Below, piece by piece: positions 42,078-46,292 of a stretch of DNA of 46,292 nucleotides (its first letter is position 1; each line of letters begins with the position of its first letter). Below the pieces are notes generated by a model. The model searched no databases. It was not told where the DNA came from and saw nothing but the letters and a program-made list of their open reading frames with translations. The stretch comes from an uncultured bacterium. Its GTDB lineage: Bacteria; Bacillota; Limnochordia; DTU080; JAAYLA01. Position numbers and translations under genes: made by a program. The DNA lies in assembly GCA_937983075.1 (NCBI GenBank), contig CALKAQ010000030.1:1-46292 (forward strand), given 5' to 3'.

Positions 42078-42182
42078 ACGCAACACCTCACCTTCATGCT
42101 TATGCAGCAAGGTGAGGCTGACGAACGGGAAAATGCGCCATTTGTGTGAAAACCGCGGGAAGCCGGATGGGTTTGTCGAGGA

Positions 42183-42707
42183 TCAGGCTTCCACGCCGAG
42201 GGCTTCGTGGAGTTCGCGCTTCGAATGCTTCAACGTATCCGGGTATTGATTGAGGGCTTCGAACAATTTGGCGCGCGCTGCATCGTCCAAAATTTCCAGG
42301 TCGATGTGCCCCTGCATGGCAAGGCCCAACATTTTGGCATGATGCCCGAGGCGTTTGAACCCTTTGCGGTTTTCTTCGTCGATCCACATGTCGACGGCAC
42401 AGACGCCGTGATACACGTATTCGCGGGTTTCACGATCAGGTTTGATATAGAGCCAGACGACAAAAATTTGCCGCGGATTGGGCACTTCGGACAAGTCGTC
42501 GACCCATTCGACGCCTTGCTCCAAACCCGTCCGGCCGTGAGTGGCGGCTTCGTCGAAGAAGACGCGGTCTCCGTCAATAATGGCCGCTGTGACCATCGTC
42601 GTCATGCCGCCGATGGTGTCACGCGAGGATACGATCGGCAAGGCATTGGGGTCCTTGACGTCGGCACATTCGACGTTTTGTATCCTGCGGTTGATGCGGC
42701 TTGCCAT
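42183..42707 (-). CDS. YwhD-like protein
   Basis: The 174-residue product resembles the Bacillus YwhD family in length and in blocks I recall: DGDRVFFDEAATHGRTGLE with a Gly-Val after it, the strand FVVWLYIKPDRE, a VDMWIDEENRKGFKRL segment and a C-terminal helical pair. YwhD has no established function. ATG 42707 has AAGGGGG seven bases upstream. It is soluble and neutral to acidic. It lies downstream of a PfkB-type kinase gene on the same strand, separated by a perfect hairpin without a T tract. Confidence 0.55.
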   Translation of the reverse strand: MASRINRRIQNVECADVKDPNALPIVSSRDTIGGMTTMVTAAIIDGDRVFFDEAATHGRTGLEQGVEWVDDLSEVPNPRQIFVVWLYIKPDRETREYVYHGVCAVDMWIDEENRKGFKRLGHHAKMLGLAMQGHIDLEILDDAARAKLFEALNQYPDTLKHSKRELHEALGVEA

Positions 42708-42730
42708 GACTTCGCCCCCTTTTCATGGAG

Positions 42731-42763
42731 GCGAAAGGGCGAAGCAAGTTTGCGCCCTTTCGC
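42731..42763 (-). repeat. Perfect 11-bp hairpin between pfkB-type and ywhD-like genes
   Basis: GCGAAAGGGCG (42731-42741) and CGCCCTTTCGC (42753-42763) form a perfect stem with an 11-base loop, 12 bases after the kinase stop. No T tract follows on either strand, and the YwhD-like start codon is 24 bases downstream on the minus strand. It may partly terminate or stabilise the upstream message. Confidence 0.6.
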
Positions 42764-42775
42764 TGTTGATTTGCC

Positions 42776-43912
42776 TTAGAACTCTTCGTCGATGCGGTCG
42801 GCCCAAAGTGCAAGGAAGTCGAGAAGCTCGTTCCAATGCGGGCTGCGACCGTTGCGGACATAGTATCCCGCTGTGCCCTTGCCGAGAATCAGCGCCTTGT
42901 CAGGCTCCAATTCGAGCATCAAGCCGGCACAGAAGCCTGCATTGAAGTTGTCTCCCGCACCGGTGGTCAGCTTGGGCCGAGAGGTGGTGGCTCCTTTAGC
43001 ATAATAATATTTGCCGTCGAAGACACATGCGGCCTCGGTTGTCGGGTGGACAACGACGCCGGCGAGCTTCGGAAGCGCTTCGGCAATGGCCGGCACGATG
43101 ACCGACAGCGGAGCCTCTTGCGGTGGCATGCCCAAATCGAGGCCGAGCGCGATGCTGACTTCCGTAGCCTCTTTGCGGTTGAGCCCGAGGACGGGGCGGA
43201 AGTGGCTGGCAAAATTGCTCAAGCTGTGAACCGCCTCGGCGAGCTCGTCGTAGGAGCGCTTTTCCGGGTCGGCCAAGTCAAAGAAGCACCAAGGCTTCGG
43301 CTCACGCACAGGCAGCTTGGGCAAAAAGTCTTCCGTCAACCGGTTCCAAATTTCCGTCATGTACGGCATCATGGTCCAGTTGACAAAAGCCGCCAGGTGG
43401 ACGCTGCCCAGGATTTCCCGCAAATTGTCTTCGCCGACGGTGGCGATGATTTTTTCCCAGGTCGCGTTTTTCAGGCTTTGGTGCTTGCCGAACATGAGCT
43501 TGCCGTCGCGGAATTCGAGCGCATCGGTATGTCCTGGATCGGCGATGGAATAGCAACGGGCATTGGCCGCCAACTCTTGAAATACCGGATGGATTTCCGG
43601 CTCACCCAGGCAGCCGATGTAGGTGATATCGAAATTCAGTGACCGAAGGGCGTTGGCCATGATCGGACCATTGCCGCCCAGCTTGACCGCGGTAGGTACG
43701 AGTTCGATGTTGGTTGAAAGCCCCGCGGCGCGGCCGATTCTTTCGGCGAAGGCCGCAATGGTTTCGATGGGCGTGTAGCTTTCGAAGTCATATCGTTTGT
43801 CGACGACGTGAATGATTTCATCGACAAACCCGTCGAATCCAATGAGGGCGGAAAGGTTCGGTGGCCCTTTTTCCTCAGCGGCTTTGGCCGCGGCTAAAAT
43901 CAGCTCACGCAA
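42776..43912 (-). CDS. PfkB-family sugar/nucleoside kinase
   Basis: The protein has the ribokinase/PfkB motifs: LIGFDGFVDEIIHVVDK at the start, LGGNGPIMANALRSL, and the anion-hole and catalytic block LTTGAGDNFNAGFCAGLML (Asp of GAGD). The phosphoryl acceptor is unknown; the protein is about 70 residues longer than a typical ribokinase, with an extended middle domain (HLAAFVNWTMMPYMTEIW). I set the start at TTG 43912, giving 378 residues, with AGGAG 11 bases upstream; TTG 43954 would add 14 residues but has no spaced ribosome binding site. It follows an aminotransferase gene by 54 bases on the same strand. Confidence 0.85.
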   Translation of the reverse strand: MRELILAAAKAAEEKGPPNLSALIGFDGFVDEIIHVVDKRYDFESYTPIETIAAFAERIGRAAGLSTNIELVPTAVKLGGNGPIMANALRSLNFDITYIGCLGEPEIHPVFQELAANARCYSIADPGHTDALEFRDGKLMFGKHQSLKNATWEKIIATVGEDNLREILGSVHLAAFVNWTMMPYMTEIWNRLTEDFLPKLPVREPKPWCFFDLADPEKRSYDELAEAVHSLSNFASHFRPVLGLNRKEATEVSIALGLDLGMPPQEAPLSVIVPAIAEALPKLAGVVVHPTTEAACVFDGKYYYAKGATTSRPKLTTGAGDNFNAGFCAGLMLELEPDKALILGKGTAGYYVRNGRSPHWNELLDFLALWADRIDEEF

Positions 43913-43966
43913 ATTTCGTTCAGCTCCTGTTTCCTCTCGGTATTGTCGGGACAATCCGCCTGACTT

Positions 43967-45163
43967 TTAAATGGAAAACTTTTCGAGGGCTTGCGTAATG
44001 ACACGGCCCAAACGCTCGATGCCGACCTCGATGTCCTCAAGCGAGGCATGGGAGAAATTGAGGCGCATGGTAGAGCGGCCGGCGCCGTCCGCGTAGAACG
44101 GTACACCGGGAATGTACGCTACGTTATGTTTGACCGCCTCTTCCAGCAAGGCTGTTGTGTCGAGCTCTTCGGGCAGCTCTACCCAAATGAACAGCCCACC
44201 GTCCGGACGCGTCCAGCGTGTCTCAACGGGGAAGTGGCGCTCAAACGCCCGCAGCATGGCGTCGCGTTTTTCCTTGTATTGCGGCAGCACGTTTGCCAAA
44301 TGTTCGGACAGCAGACCACGGCGCAAAAATTCGGCCACGATGGCTTGACTCAAATTCGATGTATGCACATCGGAACCTTGCTTGCCGATCGTAATGGGCC
44401 GCAGCACTTCTTCGGAAGCGATGGCGTAGCCGACACGGAGACCGGGCGCAATGATTTTGGAGAAACTGCCCAAATAGATGACGTTTCCTTGCGTGTCGAA
44501 CGCCTTGGCTGCCGGTACCGGATCACCGCTGTAGCGCAGCGCTCCGTACGGATCGTCTTCCAGCACGATGATGCCGTGCCGGGCCGCGATTTCAACAATG
44601 GTTTGCCGGCGTTCGGCCGACATGGTTTCTCCCGAAGGATTGCGGAACGTCGGGATCAAGTAGATGATTTTAGGATTTTCCCGCTTGATCGCTTCTTCCA
44701 GCGCCTTCGGGTCCATTCCTTCGCTGTCTTCGGCGACGGGTACTGCCCGCCCTTCATAGAGCGAAATGATTTGCAGCGCCGCCAGATACGTGGGGCTCTG
44801 AACGAGTACGGCATCGCCGGGATCGATGAACGCCTTCATCGCGAGATCGATGCCTTGTTGAGAACCCGAAAGAATTCGCACTTGGTCGGGCGTGGCGCGA
44901 ATCCCTTGTTCGGCCACCAAGTCGACGATGGCTTCACGCAGCGCCAGCGAGCCTTCTGTGGTGGCGTACTGCAAAATTCCCGTGCCGGAGCTTTCCAAAA
45001 CGTCGTTTGCAATGCGTTGGAGAGCCGTTCGGGGAAAACCGTCCGGTGACGGCAGACCTCCGGCGAAAGAAATCACTTCGCTTTGTTGAGTGAGTTTGAG
45101 GATTTCGCGGATGACGTTTCCGCTCTTGCCTTGCAATCGAGTAGCCAACCGGAGTGATTCCAT
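43967..45163 (-). CDS. PLP-dependent class I/II aminotransferase (2-aminoadipate/LysN type)
   Basis: A 398-residue fold-type-I aminotransferase: ISFAGGLPSPDGFPRTALQ, LQYATTEGSLALREAIVDLV, LSGSQQGIDLAMKAFIDPGD, the Asn/Asp pocket FRNPSGETMS and LEDDPYGALRY, the PLP Lys in YLGSFSKIIAPGLRVGY, and the substrate Arg in STMRLNFSHASLEDI. The group includes 2-aminoadipate and aromatic/branched-chain transaminases, so the substrate is open. ATG 45163 has no good ribosome binding site; an in-frame GTG at 45199 lies nearer a purine-rich stretch. It precedes the PfkB kinase gene. Confidence 0.88.
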   Translation of the reverse strand: MESLRLATRLQGKSGNVIREILKLTQQSEVISFAGGLPSPDGFPRTALQRIANDVLESSGTGILQYATTEGSLALREAIVDLVAEQGIRATPDQVRILSGSQQGIDLAMKAFIDPGDAVLVQSPTYLAALQIISLYEGRAVPVAEDSEGMDPKALEEAIKRENPKIIYLIPTFRNPSGETMSAERRQTIVEIAARHGIIVLEDDPYGALRYSGDPVPAAKAFDTQGNVIYLGSFSKIIAPGLRVGYAIASEEVLRPITIGKQGSDVHTSNLSQAIVAEFLRRGLLSEHLANVLPQYKEKRDAMLRAFERHFPVETRWTRPDGGLFIWVELPEELDTTALLEEAVKHNVAYIPGVPFYADGAGRSTMRLNFSHASLEDIEVGIERLGRVITQALEKFSI

Positions 45164-45286
45164 GGTTGCAATTGGGCGCGAAAGCGGCCCCCCGCCCACC
45201 TTTCACAGTTAATAAGATGAGGCTGGGTTCGCTACGCGGGGAGCCGATTCCTCCAGTTTGCTGCAATGGTTTGCAACGCGCTGGCG

Positions 45287-46099
45287 TCAATCTTGCTCGA
45301 TGGTAACCGGACCGTTGACTTTCACCTGGCACGCCAGGCGCAATCCCTTGTGGACGTCTTCGCCGAGCATGTCGATTTCCTCGCGTGTCGGCGGCGTCAG
45401 GTTCTCCAATCCGGCGACGACCCGGACCATGCAGCTGTCGCACATGCCTTCAAGGCAGCTGTAGTCCAAGGAAACTTCCCGGTCGAGGGCGCCTGTCAAC
45501 ATGTTTTCGCCCGGCTCGAGCATGATTTCGTATTTTTCGCCGGCCACGGTGACGACCATCGGAATGGAGCCGCCCTTGACTTCGGTTGGCGCCGCCTTTT
45601 CTTCCGTCGGCGCGGCAGCGGCTGCCGTCTCGGTGATTGCGCCGGGCTGTTTCGCAGCCGGTTCATCCGGACGTTCAACGACAGGACGTGGCACAGGGAA
45701 ATACGAAGGGAGCACGACACGTGTTGTCGCCGCACGATAGGCCGCGACGACGCCGCCGGTCAGCGCGAGAATGGCGGCTGCCTGAAGCGGAAGCGCCATC
45801 GGTATGGCAAACGTTGCAAGTACCAGGAGAAGGTACGCTGCGCCGAGTCCTATGCCCAGGAGTTTGTCGTTGAAATCGGCCGGCTTCTTGAGGCGCGTGA
45901 TGCGAGCCGGGACGATGGGATGCACTCCCGTTGACGCGGGACGAGCCGATGAGAAGTCGAGCCGTACGCCGCGGCAACCTTCGGGACATTCATAACGACG
46001 CACATTGCGATAGAGTACCAACTTGCCGTCGGGACCGCGCCGGGGATATTCCACATATTCCATCTTCATGGGGCGTTTGCAAACGAGGCAACGGCGCAT
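45287..46099 (-). CDS. Zinc-ribbon, membrane-anchored [2Fe-2S] ferredoxin fusion protein
   Basis: The 270-residue protein has three parts. Residues 1-45 carry C4-x2-C7 and C38-x3-C42, a zinc-ribbon-like pair set. Two hydrophobic segments follow at about 80-98 and 102-120. After an Ala/Pro/Glu linker (about 130-178), residues 179-270 form a plant-type [2Fe-2S] domain with C215-x4-C220-x2-C223 and C257 (DYSCLEGMCDSCMVRV, LACQVKV). It should be an integral-membrane electron carrier, with both soluble parts on the same side. ATG 46099 is eight bases after GGAGG. It is on the same strand as the aminotransferase, 123 bases upstream. Confidence 0.85.
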   Translation of the reverse strand: MRRCLVCKRPMKMEYVEYPRRGPDGKLVLYRNVRRYECPEGCRGVRLDFSSARPASTGVHPIVPARITRLKKPADFNDKLLGIGLGAAYLLLVLATFAIPMALPLQAAAILALTGGVVAAYRAATTRVVLPSYFPVPRPVVERPDEPAAKQPGAITETAAAAAPTEEKAAPTEVKGGSIPMVVTVAGEKYEIMLEPGENMLTGALDREVSLDYSCLEGMCDSCMVRVVAGLENLTPPTREEIDMLGEDVHKGLRLACQVKVNGPVTIEQD

Positions 46100-46155
46100 G
46101 GCTGGCGACCTCCAACTCCTTCGAAATAATGAATGTGACGCTTTTCACCAGACTG

Positions 46156-46161
46156 ATTATA
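46156..46161 (-). promoter_or_regulatory. -10 element of the ferredoxin-fusion gene
   Basis: TATAAT on the minus strand within TGATATAAT, an extended -10 (TG one base before it), 57 bases upstream of the start codon. No good -35 is seen, which is tolerated by extended -10 promoters. Confidence 0.45.
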
Positions 46162-46199
46162 TCATACGCCCCGGCATCCGGGTACCGACTCGTTCTGCA

Positions 46200-46292
46200 C
46201 TACCGCTCTGACGGAATCCACAGTTCGACGGCGGAACTGCGCGGGCTTTCGAAGACGGTGTCAGGAGCGGCAGCATAGACGGCAAAGGCGGT
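46200..46292 (-). CDS. 3' end of a gene, possibly a GyrI-like/effector-binding domain protein (partial)
   Basis: An open frame enters from the window edge and ends at TAG 46200-46202, giving 30 residues (AFAVYAAAPDTVFESPRSSA, then VELWIPSER). The ending V-E-L-W-I-P and the FAVYAA strand resemble the last two strands of AraC/GyrI-type effector-binding domains. This is a short match and only suggestive. It is followed by a small GC stem (CCCGG-CAT-CCGGG, 46170-46182) and then the -10 of the next gene. Confidence 0.4.
   Translation of the reverse strand, partial: TAFAVYAAAPDTVFESPRSSAVELWIPSER

Overview
The window looks like chromosomal DNA from a fairly GC-rich, aerobic, probably endospore-forming member of the Bacillota, Bacilli side. 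Reasons: strong AGGAGG-type ribosome binding sites with many GTG and TTG starts; a SAM-I (S-box) riboswitch in front of metX; a Bacillus-like ATP-dependent PckA; a SpeA-type arginine decarboxylase; LipL-like and YwhD-like proteins; heme O synthase (aerobic respiration); and a cytosolic N-terminal LysM protein of the SafA kind. No rRNA, tRNA, CRISPR array, insertion sequence or prophage gene is visible, and gene packing is ordinary for a chromosome. The genus is not decided.

Layout. 1-3.5 kb: an anti-sigma/ECF sigma pair (minus strand) divergent from a secreted protein and a lipoprotein that resembles a matrixin but has lost its zinc ligands. 3.5-5.8 kb: an SDR oxidoreductase divergent from a ridA-lipL pair with a GTGA overlap. 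5.8-8.2 kb: an iron block, with an FbpC-like ABC ATPase behind a DtxR-like operator, divergent from a Fur-family/IdeR-family regulator operon. 8.2-13.8 kb: LOG protein, ctaB, thiamine pyrophosphokinase, LysM protein, M20 peptidase and small unknowns. 13.8-17.3 kb: an odd hairpin-bearing divergent gap, a VanW/G5 protein, a membrane protein, a receiver-like small protein and an EVE-domain protein. 17.4-19.6 kb: leuCD.

19.9-26.3 kb: PIG-L-type deacetylase, pdxS, a 56-codon small gene, the SAM riboswitch and metX, then a marR-MFS efflux operon with a 30-bp palindromic operator on its start point. 26.4-31.4 kb: transketolase, divergent from a large exported protein combining a gluzincin protease domain, a beta-propeller and a C-terminal region resembling an Omp85-type barrel. 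31.4-33.7 kb: several small genes, including an Sm-like basic protein and a four-cluster ferredoxin. 33.8-37 kb: pckA and speA. 37-42.1 kb: hyuA-hyuB behind an I9-S8 subtilase without signal peptide. 42.2-46.3 kb: YwhD-like protein, PfkB kinase, class I/II aminotransferase, a zinc-ribbon/membrane/[2Fe-2S] fusion, and the 3' end of a possible effector-binding-domain gene.

Most of the window is core metabolism (leucine, methionine, PLP, lipoyl transfer, gluconeogenesis, pentose phosphates) with readable local regulation. The least ordinary items are the degenerate matrixin lipoprotein beside the ECF module, the protease-propeller-barrel protein, the zinc-ribbon/ferredoxin fusion, and the long hairpin between two divergent genes. 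I did not find a clear multi-gene undescribed defence or biosynthetic system. Start sites below were chosen from visible ribosome binding sites and often differ from the longest open frame.
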